Source of the DNA: Pseudomonadota bacterium
GTDB taxonomy: Bacteria; Pseudomonadota; Gammaproteobacteria; Burkholderiales; Burkholderiaceae_E
Direction of reading: 5' to 3'
NCBI GenBank assembly: GCA_029779755.1
Contig: JAKOZZ010000116.1
Location: forward strand, 1 to 51,081
Length of the DNA: 51,081 bases
Numbering within the stretch: position 1 is the stretch's first letter; every line of letters begins with the position of its first letter. The notes beneath the pieces are model-generated. The model worked only from the letters and a program-made list of their open reading frames with translations. It was not told where the DNA came from and made no database searches. Shown one piece after another: positions 37,806-46,747 of this stretch. The position numbers were made by a program, and so were the translations under genes.

Positions 37806-39038
37806 ATGCACGCCTGGCACATCTTCGCCTGCTTCGCGAGCGCCTACTTCATGTCGTATGCGCTGCGCGCCGTCAACGCGGTGATCGCGCCCGACCTGAT
37901 GCGCGAGTTCGCGCTGTCCAATGCGCAGCTCGGCTCGCTGTCCTCCGCCTACTTCTTCGCCTTCGCGCTGCTGCAGCTGCCGCTGGGCATCTGCCTGGAC
38001 CGCTTCGGCTCGCGCCGCACGAACGCGCTGCTGCTGGTCGTCGCCGCGCTCGGCTGCGCGCTGTTCGCGCTGGCGCAGAACGTGGCCATGCTGTGGGTGG
38101 GGCGTGCGCTGATCGGCGCCGGTGTGTGCGGCGCGCTGATGTCGGCGCTCAAGGGCTACCGGTTCTGGTACCCGATCGGCCGCCAGCAGCAGCTGGCGGC
38201 CTGGATGCTGGTGGCGGGCACCTTCGGTGCGCTGGCGTCGACGATGCCGGTGCAGGCGGCCCTGCCCGCGATCGGCTGGCGCGGCGTGTTCCTGGTGGCG
38301 ACGGGCCTGCTGCTGGCGTGCTCGGTCGCCCTGTGGACCCTGGTGCCGCGCGACGAGGAGCGCAGCCTCGCGCCGCCCGTGGCCGGGGCGTCGATCTGGG
38401 CCGGCTACGGCGAGGTGTTCAGCGACCGGTACTTCTGGCGCGTGGGCATGCCGGCGATCGTCGGTCAGGCGGGGTTCATCGCGATGCAGACCCTGTGGTC
38501 GGGCCCCTGGTTCATCCGCGTGCTGGGCATGACGGCCGAGGAGTCCGCGCGTTCGCTGTTCGTGTTCAACCTGGTGATGATGTTCGCCTACCTGGGGCTG
38601 GGCTGGGCGGCGCCCCGCATCGAGCGGCGCGGCTGGACGATGGTGCAGGTGCTCGCCGTGGGCGGCAGCCTCGTGATGCTGGTGCAGGCCGCGATCGCCT
38701 TCGCCGCCGGGCAGTGGGCCTGGCTGCTGTGGCTGCTGATGGCGGTGGTCGCCACCTGCTACATGCTGATCCAGACCCACGTCGGCCTGTCGTTTCCGGC
38801 GGCGCTCACCGGGCGCGCCTACTCGGCGTTCAACCTCTTGGTGTTCGGCAGCGTGTTCCTGTGCCAGTGGCTGTTCGGCGTGGTGGTCGACGCGTTCCGG
38901 GCGGCGGGTGACGCACCCGACGCGGCCTTCCGGCACACGATGCTGGCCTGGGTGGTGCTGCAGATGCTTCCGCTGGCGGTGCTGCTGGTGTGGCGGGTGC
39001 CGCGCCGGCCGCAGGAGCCCGTGCACGCGGGCTCCTGA
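37806..39038 (+). CDS. MFS transporter
   Basis: 410 aa, ~12 TM; FACFASAYFMSYALRAVNAVIAPDLMREFALSNAQLGSLSSAYFFAFALLQLPLGICLDRFGSRRTNA. Confidence 0.9.
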   Translation: MHAWHIFACFASAYFMSYALRAVNAVIAPDLMREFALSNAQLGSLSSAYFFAFALLQLPLGICLDRFGSRRTNALLLVVAALGCALFALAQNVAMLWVGRALIGAGVCGALMSALKGYRFWYPIGRQQQLAAWMLVAGTFGALASTMPVQAALPAIGWRGVFLVATGLLLACSVALWTLVPRDEERSLAPPVAGASIWAGYGEVFSDRYFWRVGMPAIVGQAGFIAMQTLWSGPWFIRVLGMTAEESARSLFVFNLVMMFAYLGLGWAAPRIERRGWTMVQVLAVGGSLVMLVQAAIAFAAGQWAWLLWLLMAVVATCYMLIQTHVGLSFPAALTGRAYSAFNLLVFGSVFLCQWLFGVVVDAFRAAGDAPDAAFRHTMLAWVVLQMLPLAVLLVWRVPRRPQEPVHAGS

Positions 39039-39088
39039 CCGGCGGCGCGTCGGTCGTGCCGGCCCGCGGGCTGCGCCGTCGCGGCGCG

Positions 39089-40075
39089 TCAGGTGCCCGC
39101 CGGCCCCTGCGTGCGGCTGAAGGCGCGGATACCCAGCGTGACGCCGGCCACCAGCAGCGCGATCCCGACCAGCGTGCCCGGCGGTGGCATCGCGCCGCGC
39201 CACAGGAACGCATAGAGCAGGGCCGACAGCGTCTCGAACACGATCAGCTGACCCGCCAGCGACGTCGGCAGCAGCTGACTCGCGCGGTTCCAGCACAGGG
39301 TGCCCAGCCACGAGGCGCTCAGGCCGATCAGCAGCATCAGCCCGACGAACAGGCCGGGCGTGGGGCCCAGCACGCCGTCGAACGTCTCGGGCAGCCCGAT
39401 TGCCGCCAGCGGAATGCCGGCGACGATCGCCAGCGGCAGCGTCGCCAGCCCCTGGGCCGTGGCCCAGGTGGACGAGCGCAGCCCCGGGTGCCGCTGCAGC
39501 CAGCGGGCATTGCGGATCGGATACCAGGTCCAGCAGACCAGTGCGCCGAACGCCAGCGCGGCACCGGTCAGCAGCTGCGTGGCATCGCGGCCCGTCTCCG
39601 CGAGGAGCGTGAGTTCGTCGCGGTTGACGAGCGCGATGCCCGCGGCGATCACGATCAGCGACGACAGCAGCCGGCGCCAGGGCAGCGCGCGGTCACTCAG
39701 GTTGGAGACCACCGCGATCACCAGCGGCAGCGTGCCGATGATCATCGTCGGCAGCGGCGCCCCTGCGACCTGGATCGCCGCGGCCAGCAGCCCGTAGTAC
39801 AGCAGGTTGCCGACCAGCGACAGGCGCAGCGCCTCGCGCCAGTCGGCACGGCGCAGGCGGGCGATGCCGGCGCGATCGGTCAGCGCCAGCGGCAGTGCGA
39901 TGAGCCCGAACGCCAGGTAGCGCGCCACCGACAGCATCGCCGCCGGGTAGGGCTGCAGCATCACCGGCGCAACGAACACCAGTCCCCACATCAGCCCGGC
40001 GGCAAGCGCGAAGCCGACGCCGGCGGCGAGTGCCGGTCCCCCGGGGCGGCTCGGCGCGTGGAGCGTGTGGCTCAG
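39089..40075 (-). CDS. EamA/DMT family transporter; start uncertain (ATG at 39991 falls inside TM1, an upstream non-ATG start is likely)
   Basis: AAGVGFALAAGLMWGLVFVAPVMLQPYPAAMLSVARYLAFGLIALPLALTDRAG...; ten-TM pattern. Confidence 0.8.
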   Translation of the reverse strand: MSHTLHAPSRPGGPALAAGVGFALAAGLMWGLVFVAPVMLQPYPAAMLSVARYLAFGLIALPLALTDRAGIARLRRADWREALRLSLVGNLLYYGLLAAAIQVAGAPLPTMIIGTLPLVIAVVSNLSDRALPWRRLLSSLIVIAAGIALVNRDELTLLAETGRDATQLLTGAALAFGALVCWTWYPIRNARWLQRHPGLRSSTWATAQGLATLPLAIVAGIPLAAIGLPETFDGVLGPTPGLFVGLMLLIGLSASWLGTLCWNRASQLLPTSLAGQLIVFETLSALLYAFLWRGAMPPPGTLVGIALLVAGVTLGIRAFSRTQGPAGT

Positions 40076-41118
40076 CGGGTGAAGCCGATCACCGCATCGG
40101 GCTGGGCGATCGGCTGATCCACGTAGAGGCCGTTGGCCAGGTTGTGCGGGTGCCGGGCGGCTTCCTCGAAGTCGAGCACCGGCGCCATGCAGCAGTCGCA
40201 GGTGGCGGCGAGCGCCGCCCACTCGTCGCGCGTCTTCTCGGCGATGCGCGCGTCGAAGCGCGCGATCGTCGCCGCCCAGGTGGTCTCGTCGAACTGGCGG
40301 CGCGGGTCGATCTCGCCGGCCAGGCCGAGCACGTCGAGCAGCTGCGCATAGAACTTCGCTTCGATGGCCCCGATCGCGACGAAGCGCGCGTCCCGCGTGC
40401 GGTACACGCGGTAGAACGGCGCCCCGCCGTCGAGCAGGTTCGCTTCGCGTTTCAGGTTCCACACGCCGTTGGCGAGCATCCCGTAGAACATCGGCGTGAG
40501 CCCCACGGTGCCGGCGAGGATGCTGGTCTCGGCCACGCCGCCGCGACCACTGATCGAGCGCTGCACCAGCTTCGAGAGCACGCCCACCAGCAGGTGCATC
40601 GCGCCGCCGCCGAAGTCGGCGACCACGTTCAGCGGCGGCACCGGACGCTCGCCCGGGCCGATCGCGTGCAGCACGCCGGCCAGCGCGAGGTAGTTGATGT
40701 CGTGACCGGCGCGCGCCGCGAGTTCGCCGCGGCTGCCCCAGCCCGAGAGGCGGCCGATCACGAGGCGCGGATAGCGCTGCATCAGCGCATCCGGCGCCAG
40801 GCCCAGACGCTCGAGGACGCCCGGCCGGAAGCCTTCGAGCAGCAGGTCGGCGCCCGCCAGCAGCGCATGCACCTGGGCCATGCCGGCGTCGGTCTTCATG
40901 TCGGCCAGCAGCACGGCCTTGCCGTCGTTGAGCGGGTCGAAGCGCGCCTTGCCCGGCACGCCCAGGCCCGGATCGACCGGCGGCGACACCCGCGTGACGG
41001 TCGCCCCGAGGTTGCGCAGCAGCATGCCCGCGAACGGCACCGGGCCGATGGCGTGCAGTTCGACGACGTTGAGGCCCGCGAGCGGGCGGTCGGAGGCAGG
41101 GGAGGCGAGCGTGTTCAT
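40072..41118 (-). CDS. CaiB/BaiF family CoA transferase (alpha-methylacyl-CoA racemase-like)
   Basis: 348 aa; PLAGLNVVELHAIGPVPFAGMLLRNLGATVTRVSPP, ADLLLEGFRPGVLERLGL, RLSGWG...GHDINYLALAGVLH. Confidence 0.92.
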   Translation of the reverse strand: MNTLASPASDRPLAGLNVVELHAIGPVPFAGMLLRNLGATVTRVSPPVDPGLGVPGKARFDPLNDGKAVLLADMKTDAGMAQVHALLAGADLLLEGFRPGVLERLGLAPDALMQRYPRLVIGRLSGWGSRGELAARAGHDINYLALAGVLHAIGPGERPVPPLNVVADFGGGAMHLLVGVLSKLVQRSISGRGGVAETSILAGTVGLTPMFYGMLANGVWNLKREANLLDGGAPFYRVYRTRDARFVAIGAIEAKFYAQLLDVLGLAGEIDPRRQFDETTWAATIARFDARIAEKTRDEWAALAATCDCCMAPVLDFEEAARHPHNLANGLYVDQPIAQPDAVIGFTR

Positions 41119-41146
41119 GACGGCCGTACCGGTCCGGATGACGGGG

Positions 41147-43072
41147 TCACGAGTGTAGCGCGGCCCTCGTGCCGGCCGCGCCGCCCTGCTGCGCGGTCAG
41201 CATCTCGAAGTAGGCCGATGGCGAGCTCTCGTAGAGCAGGTGGCGCGAGCGGATCCAATCGACGACGGTGGCCTCGCGCAAGGGCTTTGCCACGAAATAG
41301 CCCTGGATCTCGGAGCAGCCCAGCGCGGCGAGCGCGCGCATCTCGGCGACCGACTCGACGCCTTCGGCGACCACGCACAGGCCGAGCTGCCGGCCCAGGT
41401 CGATCGTCGCGCGCACGATGCTCTCGCTGCCGCGGTTGTGCGTCATGCCGGACACGAACGAGCGGTCGATCTTCATCTCGTGCACCGGCAGCTGCTGCAG
41501 CTGCTTGAGCGTGGCATACCCGGTGCCAAAGTCGTCGACCGACAGCCGCACGCCCAGCGCAGCGATGTCGTGCAGGGCCTTCAGCGCGGCAGGCGTCTCG
41601 GTCACCAGCCCGCTCTCGGTGATCTCCAGGCACAGACGGCGCGGCTCGAGCCGCGCCCGGCGCAGCAGGCTCGCGATCTCGTCGCAGAAGCCGGCGCCCT
41701 CGATGTCCTGCGCCGAGATGTTGGCCGACACGCGCACGTCGAGCCCCGCCTGCGCGAGCTCGGCCGCGAAGCGCACGGATTGCGCGGTCACCCACCGTGT
41801 GAGCTCGCGGATGAAGCCGGTCTGCTCGGCGAACGGGATGAACTCGCCCGGCGGCACGCGGCCGCGGGTGCGGTGGTTCCAGCGCACCAGGCTCTCGACG
41901 CCGACGATCAGCCCGCTGCGCAGGTCGAGCTTGGGCTGGTAGTCGAGCTCGAACTCGCCGGCCTCCAGGGCCTTGCGCAGCTCGCCGTGCATCGACAGGT
42001 AGCTGCGGCGCACCTGCTCGTCGCTGCCGTCGAACACCACGAGGCCGCGCTGCTGACGTTTGGCACGGTACATCGCGACGTCGGCGTGCCGCATCAGCGT
42101 GGCCTCGTCGCCGCCGTGCCGGGGATAGATCGCGATCCCGATGCTGGCGCCGATGTCGATCACGTGCGTGTCGTGGCGCAGCGGTTCGTTCATCGCCTGA
42201 AGCACGCGCGTGCCCACCTCCTGCGCCGCCTGTTCGCCGCCGCTGAGCAGCAGCACGAACTCGTCGCCGCCGAGCCGCGCCACGGTGTCCGAATCGCGCG
42301 CGCTCGCCGTCAGCCGTCGGGCCACCTCCTTCAGCACCCGGTCTCCGATGTCGTGGCCCAGCGTGTCGTTGATGAACTTGAAGCGGTCGAGGTCGACCAC
42401 CATCACGGCGACCTCGGCCTTGCTGCGCTCCGAAGCACGCACCGCCTGCCGCAGCCGGTCGGCCAGCAGCACCCGGTTCGGCAGACCCGTGAGCGGGTCG
42501 GTGAGTGCCTGCTGCCGGTTGAAGTCCTCGCGCTTTGCCGCGGCGGCGGCCATGCGGTTCACCCGGTAGGCGAGCCGTCCGACGTCGCCACCGCCTTCAC
42601 AGGCGACCCGCTCGTAGGCATGGCCTTCCTCCAGTCGTCGCACGGCCCGGGTGATCGTCGCCAGCCTGCGCTGCAGCGACGCCGCCAGCGCCCACACGCC
42701 GGCCGCGCCCGCCCCCAGGCTCGCGCACACCGGAAGGATCCATGCGGCCCAGGTGCTCGCGATTGCCTGCCATTGCCACAGCAAGGCCAGCGCCGCCAGG
42801 CTGCACGCCAGCAGGACGGTCGGCAGCAGGGTGGAAAGCGGCGGCATCCAGCGGCCGGGTTCGCGCTCGGACGCGGGGGCGGTGTCCTGCGTGAACGTCG
42901 CGTCCGGCCGCCGGGCGGAGATCCCGTCGGGCTTCGGGTCCGCGTTCGGGTCCGCGTTCGGGTCTGCCTTCCGGTCCGCGTTCCGGTCGGGCTTCCGACC
43001 GGCGGGCGCGCGTGCCGACACCGACGCGTCGGCGTCGCGCCGGGGGCGGAGCAGGGGGCGGAGCGGGTTCAC
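41147..43072 (-). CDS. GGDEF-EAL (bifunctional c-di-GMP turnover) protein
   Basis: 641 aa; DPLTGLPNRVLLADRL, ARLGGDEFVLLLSG, DYQPKLDLRSGLIVGVESLVRWNH, VDDFGTGYATLKQLQQLPVHEMKIDRSFV. Confidence 0.94.
   Translation of the reverse strand: MNPLRPLLRPRRDADASVSARAPAGRKPDRNADRKADPNADPNADPKPDGISARRPDATFTQDTAPASEREPGRWMPPLSTLLPTVLLACSLAALALLWQWQAIASTWAAWILPVCASLGAGAAGVWALAASLQRRLATITRAVRRLEEGHAYERVACEGGGDVGRLAYRVNRMAAAAAKREDFNRQQALTDPLTGLPNRVLLADRLRQAVRASERSKAEVAVMVVDLDRFKFINDTLGHDIGDRVLKEVARRLTASARDSDTVARLGGDEFVLLLSGGEQAAQEVGTRVLQAMNEPLRHDTHVIDIGASIGIAIYPRHGGDEATLMRHADVAMYRAKRQQRGLVVFDGSDEQVRRSYLSMHGELRKALEAGEFELDYQPKLDLRSGLIVGVESLVRWNHRTRGRVPPGEFIPFAEQTGFIRELTRWVTAQSVRFAAELAQAGLDVRVSANISAQDIEGAGFCDEIASLLRRARLEPRRLCLEITESGLVTETPAALKALHDIAALGVRLSVDDFGTGYATLKQLQQLPVHEMKIDRSFVSGMTHNRGSESIVRATIDLGRQLGLCVVAEGVESVAEMRALAALGCSEIQGYFVAKPLREATVVDWIRSRHLLYESSPSAYFEMLTAQQGGAAGTRAALHS
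42924..42995. repeat. In-frame 12-bp tandem repeat, 6 units, in the N-terminal coding region of the GGDEF-EAL gene
   Basis: CCGTCGGGCTTC GGGTCCGCGTTC GGGTCCGCGTTC GGGTCTGCCTTC CGGTCCGCGTTC CGGTCGGGCTTC; encodes KPDRNADRKADPNADPNADPKPDG. Confidence 0.88.
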
Positions 43073-43204
43073 GTTCGGTTATTCGGCCGTCCGCATGACG
43101 ACCTGACCGCGGTGCGACCGGTGGCGTCCGTGCAGCGCCGGCCGGCCTGCGGCGGGTGACGCGGGCGCATCGGACCTGGGCGTGCCGCGGCGGGCCGGTG
43201 ACGG

Positions 43205-43756
43205 TCAGGGCGCGTCGGACGGCCGGCGCGACGCGCGCCGCAGGACCGCCGCCACGACCCAGCCGGCGGCCAGGACCGCCGGCAGGACGCGCCAATGCGG
43301 CGATGGTTGGGGGACGGGCACCCGCACGCCCGTCACTTCGACCGAGGGCGTCAGCCCCAGGCGCCCCGCCGGCGAGGCGGCACGCACCGCGTCGATGCGT
43401 ACCCGCCCGTCGTCGACGGACAGGGCGAGCCCTGCCGCCGCGAGCCGTCGGCGCCCGATCGCGGCGGCGTCCTCCCCCTCGGACTGCGGTGCGAACGCCA
43501 GGGGCAGCCGCGCCACCCGCGTGATCCCGGCGTGATCGCCGACCGTGTCGCGCACCTGCAGCTGCAGTGGCAGGTCGGGCGGCAGGCGGCCTGCCGCGGC
43601 GAGGACGTCGGCGGCGACGACGGCCCGGTCCGGCGGAAACAGCCGGTCCCAGCACGCCGAGGTGCACAGCAGCGGCAGCGCAGCGACGGCCAGCAGCAGC
43701 CATTCCCAGGGCCGGATGCGCGCACGGGCGCGTGGAGCATCGGGCGGCGCGCGCAT
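43205..43756 (-). CDS. Membrane-anchored protein resembling the DUF3394 C-terminal region of TRAP permeases (183 aa), orphan
   Basis: N-term TM WEWLLLAVAALPLLCTSACWDRLFPP; AGLALSVDDGRVRIDAVRAASPAGRLGLTPSVEVTGVRVPVPQPSPHWRVLPAVLAAGWVVAAVLRR matches the remembered DUF3394 layout. Confidence 0.6.
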   Translation of the reverse strand: MRAPPDAPRARARIRPWEWLLLAVAALPLLCTSACWDRLFPPDRAVVAADVLAAAGRLPPDLPLQLQVRDTVGDHAGITRVARLPLAFAPQSEGEDAAAIGRRRLAAAGLALSVDDGRVRIDAVRAASPAGRLGLTPSVEVTGVRVPVPQPSPHWRVLPAVLAAGWVVAAVLRRASRRPSDAP

Positions 43757-43789
43757 GGTGTCAGGGTGCGGGGCGGGCGGCGTCGCCGA

Positions 43790-45349
43790 TCATGCGGGGA
43801 CCGGATCGCGGGGATTGTGCACCAGCGTCTGGCGATACTGGATCGCCTCGGCGAGGTGCGCGGTGCCGATGGGCTCGATTCCGGCCAGGTCGGCGATGGT
43901 GCGCGCGACGCGCAGCACGCGGTGGTACGCACGTCCCGACCAGCCCAACCGGCGCGCCGCCTCGTGCAGCAGGCGCAGCGCATCGGGTTCGGTGCGGCAG
44001 TGACGCTCGACGCCCCGGCTGTCGAGCAGCGCGTTCGCGCAGCCCTGCCGCGACATCTGGCGCTGCGTGGCCTGCGCCACCCGTGCCCGGACCGTGGCGC
44101 TGCACTCGGTGAGGTCGCGGCCGGCCAGCTCGTGCAGGGGGACCGGTTCGACCTGCACGCGCAGGTCGATGCGGTCGAGGAGAGGACCCGACACCGACTG
44201 CTGGTAGCGCAGGATCTGGGGCGCGCTGCAGCGGCAGCGGCCAGTGCTCGCACCGGCGTGGCCGCAGGGGCAGGGGTTCATCGCGGCGACCAGTTGCACG
44301 CGTGCCGGGAAGGTGGCCTGCCGCGCCGCGCGCGAGATGGTGATCTCCCCGGATTCGAGCGGTTCGCGCAACGCGTCGAGCGTATGGCGCGGGAACTCCG
44401 GCAGTTCGTCCAGGAACAGCACGCCCTGGTGGGCGAGCGAGACCTCGCCCGGGCGCGGCCCGCTGCCGCCGCCCACCAGGGCCACCGCCGACGCCGTATG
44501 GTGCGGACTGCGGAACGGCCGTGCCCCCCAGTGCGCGGGATCGAAGCGCCCGGCGATCGACCGGATGGCCGCACACTGCAGCGCCTGCTCGGTGTCGAGT
44601 GGCGGCAGCAGCCCGGGCAGGCGCACCGCAAGCATGCTCTTGCCCGCGCCGGGCGGCCCGGTCATCAGCAGCGAGTGCCGGCCGGCGGCGGCGATCGTGA
44701 GGGCGCGTTTGGCCACTGCGTGACCGCGCACGTCGGCGAGGTCGGGCAGGGACGTGGGGTCGGGGTCCGGCAGATGGTGTTCGACCCGTTCCAGCGGTTG
44801 CGTGCCGCGCAGGTGCGCGCAGACCGCAACGAGGTCGGTGGCGGCCAGCGCAGCCCGGCCCGGCGCCAGTGCGGCCTCGTCGCGGCAGCCGGACGGGACC
44901 ACCAGCCGCCGATCGCCGGCCCCCGCGCCGTCGCCGCGGCCTCCGTTGCCCCGGCCGCCGCACAGTGCCAGGAGCATGGCCAGAACGCCCCGGATCGGCC
45001 GGAGTTCGCCCGTAAGTGAGAGCTCACCTACGAACTCCAGCGCATCCAGATCCTCGACCGGGATCTGGCCGCTCGCGGCCAGGATGCCCACTGCGATCGG
45101 CAGGTCGAACCGGCCGGAGTCCTTGGGGAGATCGGCGGGGGCGAGGTTGACGGTGAGCCGCCGGTTCGGGAAGTCGAAACCGCAGTTCAGCAAGGCCGCG
45201 CGGACGCGGTCGGCGCTTTCGCGCACCGCGGCCTGCGGCAGGCCGACGATGTGGAATGCGGGCAGGCCGTTGCCGACATGGACCTCGACGCGGACTTCAG
45301 GCGCCTGCAGGCCGGACAGGGCGCGCGTGCGGACGATGGCAAGAGGCAT
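43790..45349 (-). CDS. comM: YifB/ComM family Mg-chelatase-like AAA ATPase
   Basis: 519 aa; MPLAIVRTRALSGLQAPEVRVEVHVGNGLPAFHIVGLPQAAVRESADRVRAAL, MTGPPGAGKSMLAVRLPGLLPPL, RPFRSPHHTASAVALVGGG, NPCPCG. Confidence 0.96.
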   Translation of the reverse strand: MPLAIVRTRALSGLQAPEVRVEVHVGNGLPAFHIVGLPQAAVRESADRVRAALLNCGFDFPNRRLTVNLAPADLPKDSGRFDLPIAVGILAASGQIPVEDLDALEFVGELSLTGELRPIRGVLAMLLALCGGRGNGGRGDGAGAGDRRLVVPSGCRDEAALAPGRAALAATDLVAVCAHLRGTQPLERVEHHLPDPDPTSLPDLADVRGHAVAKRALTIAAAGRHSLLMTGPPGAGKSMLAVRLPGLLPPLDTEQALQCAAIRSIAGRFDPAHWGARPFRSPHHTASAVALVGGGSGPRPGEVSLAHQGVLFLDELPEFPRHTLDALREPLESGEITISRAARQATFPARVQLVAAMNPCPCGHAGASTGRCRCSAPQILRYQQSVSGPLLDRIDLRVQVEPVPLHELAGRDLTECSATVRARVAQATQRQMSRQGCANALLDSRGVERHCRTEPDALRLLHEAARRLGWSGRAYHRVLRVARTIADLAGIEPIGTAHLAEAIQYRQTLVHNPRDPVPA

Positions 45350-45420
45350 GGAGGGTCCGGTGACGTCAGGGGGAGCGGCCAGTCTAGGCGGCGGCGGCCG
45401 TCTCCGGCCCGCCGCGCGGG

Positions 45421-46080
45421 TCAACCTGCGGATCGGCCGGAAGTCCGAGTTGCGTCCGATGCCGACAGCCAGCGGACGACCTCGTCGTCCTCGACCTGGT
45501 CGAACTGGGCGTAGAAGCGCCCGACCGCGTCGAAGAACGCCGGCGCATACAGGCAGACGACCTCGTCGGCGAACGCCGACACCGCGTCCAGGCTTTCGGG
45601 CGCGCCGACCGGCACCGCACAGATCAGCCGCTGCGGGTTGCGCGCACGCACGGAATGCAGCGCCGCGATCATCGTCGCGCCGGTCGCCAGACCGTCGTCG
45701 ACCACGATCACCACACGCCCTGCGGGATCGATCGGCGGCCGATGCGGCGTGTAGGCGGCCCGGCGTGCGTGCAGCGTGCGCGTCTGCTCGGCGGCCTCGC
45801 GCGCGATCCAGGCGTCGTCGGCGCCGGCGCTGCGGGCGTGCGGCGCGACGTAGATCCAGCCGGTCTCGTCGATCGCGCCGACGGCGAATTCGGGCGAGAA
45901 CGGTGCGCGCAGCTTGCGCACCAGCACCACGTCGAAGTCGCCCTGCAGGCGCTCGGCGATCAGGCGGCCCATCGGCACCGCGCCGCGCGGAATCGCCAGC
46001 ACCAGCGGGTGCCGGTCGCGCCAGGGCGCCAGCGCCGTGGCGAGCCGCTCTGCGGCATCGGTGCGGTCGCGAAAGCGCAT
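45421..46080 (-). CDS. Phosphoribosyltransferase domain protein
   Basis: 219 aa; PRPP loop VVIVVDDGLATGATMIAAL; VLAIPRGAVPMGRLIAERLQGDFDVVLVRKLRAPFSPEFAVGAI. Confidence 0.9.
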   Translation of the reverse strand: MRFRDRTDAAERLATALAPWRDRHPLVLAIPRGAVPMGRLIAERLQGDFDVVLVRKLRAPFSPEFAVGAIDETGWIYVAPHARSAGADDAWIAREAAEQTRTLHARRAAYTPHRPPIDPAGRVVIVVDDGLATGATMIAALHSVRARNPQRLICAVPVGAPESLDAVSAFADEVVCLYAPAFFDAVGRFYAQFDQVEDDEVVRWLSASDATRTSGRSAG

Positions 46081-46104
46081 GTCGGTCTCCTGCGGTGCTG
46101 CCGG

Positions 46105-46668
46105 TCAGGCGCGCGTCGGACGGAACAGCTCGATGGCGAACGTGTCTTCGTACGGGGGCACGTGGCACTCGACCACGTCGCCGGGCGCGACGTTCAGGTG
46201 CAGACCGACGATGTCGGCGCGCACCGGCAGCACGCCCACGTCGCGATCGACCAGCACGGCGACGACGATCCGCGCCGGCTGGTGACGGTTCAGCCATTCG
46301 ACGGCGCGCAGCAGCGAATGGCCGCGGTACAGCACGTCGTCGACCAGCAGGATCGTGCGGCCGGAGAGGTCCAACGCAGCGTGGGCCGGGTCCTCGGTGA
46401 GCAGGGTGTCCGGGTGCAGCAGCCGGAGGTCGTCGGCGTAGCGCTGGATCTTGAGCTGCAGGCGCTCCATCGGCGGGAACGCCCAGTGGTCGACCAGCCG
46501 CTGGTGCAGCCATTCCGACAGCGGCGCGCCGCGCCTCAGGATGCCGACCAGCACCGGCGCAGGACCGTCGGCGAGCAGCGCGGCGGCCTGCCGCGCCATC
46601 GCGTCGAGCACGCGCTCGAGGTCGGCCGTGTCGTAAAGCGGGAAATGGTCGCCGGCGGTGTCGGGCAT
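46105..46668 (-). CDS. pyrR: PyrR-like bifunctional regulator/uracil phosphoribosyltransferase
   Basis: 187 aa; PVLVGILRRGAPLSEWLHQRL..., LSGRTILLVDDVLYRGHSLLRAVEWLNRHQPARIVVAVLVDR, typical PyrR layout. Confidence 0.82.
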   Translation of the reverse strand: MPDTAGDHFPLYDTADLERVLDAMARQAAALLADGPAPVLVGILRRGAPLSEWLHQRLVDHWAFPPMERLQLKIQRYADDLRLLHPDTLLTEDPAHAALDLSGRTILLVDDVLYRGHSLLRAVEWLNRHQPARIVVAVLVDRDVGVLPVRADIVGLHLNVAPGDVVECHVPPYEDTFAIELFRPTRA

Positions 46669-46747
46669 GGGGTCGTCCGGGATGAGCGGCGCGGGTCGGC
46701 TCCGATCATACTGCGGATCCCCGACCCGATCGCCCCCCGCTTGCGCC

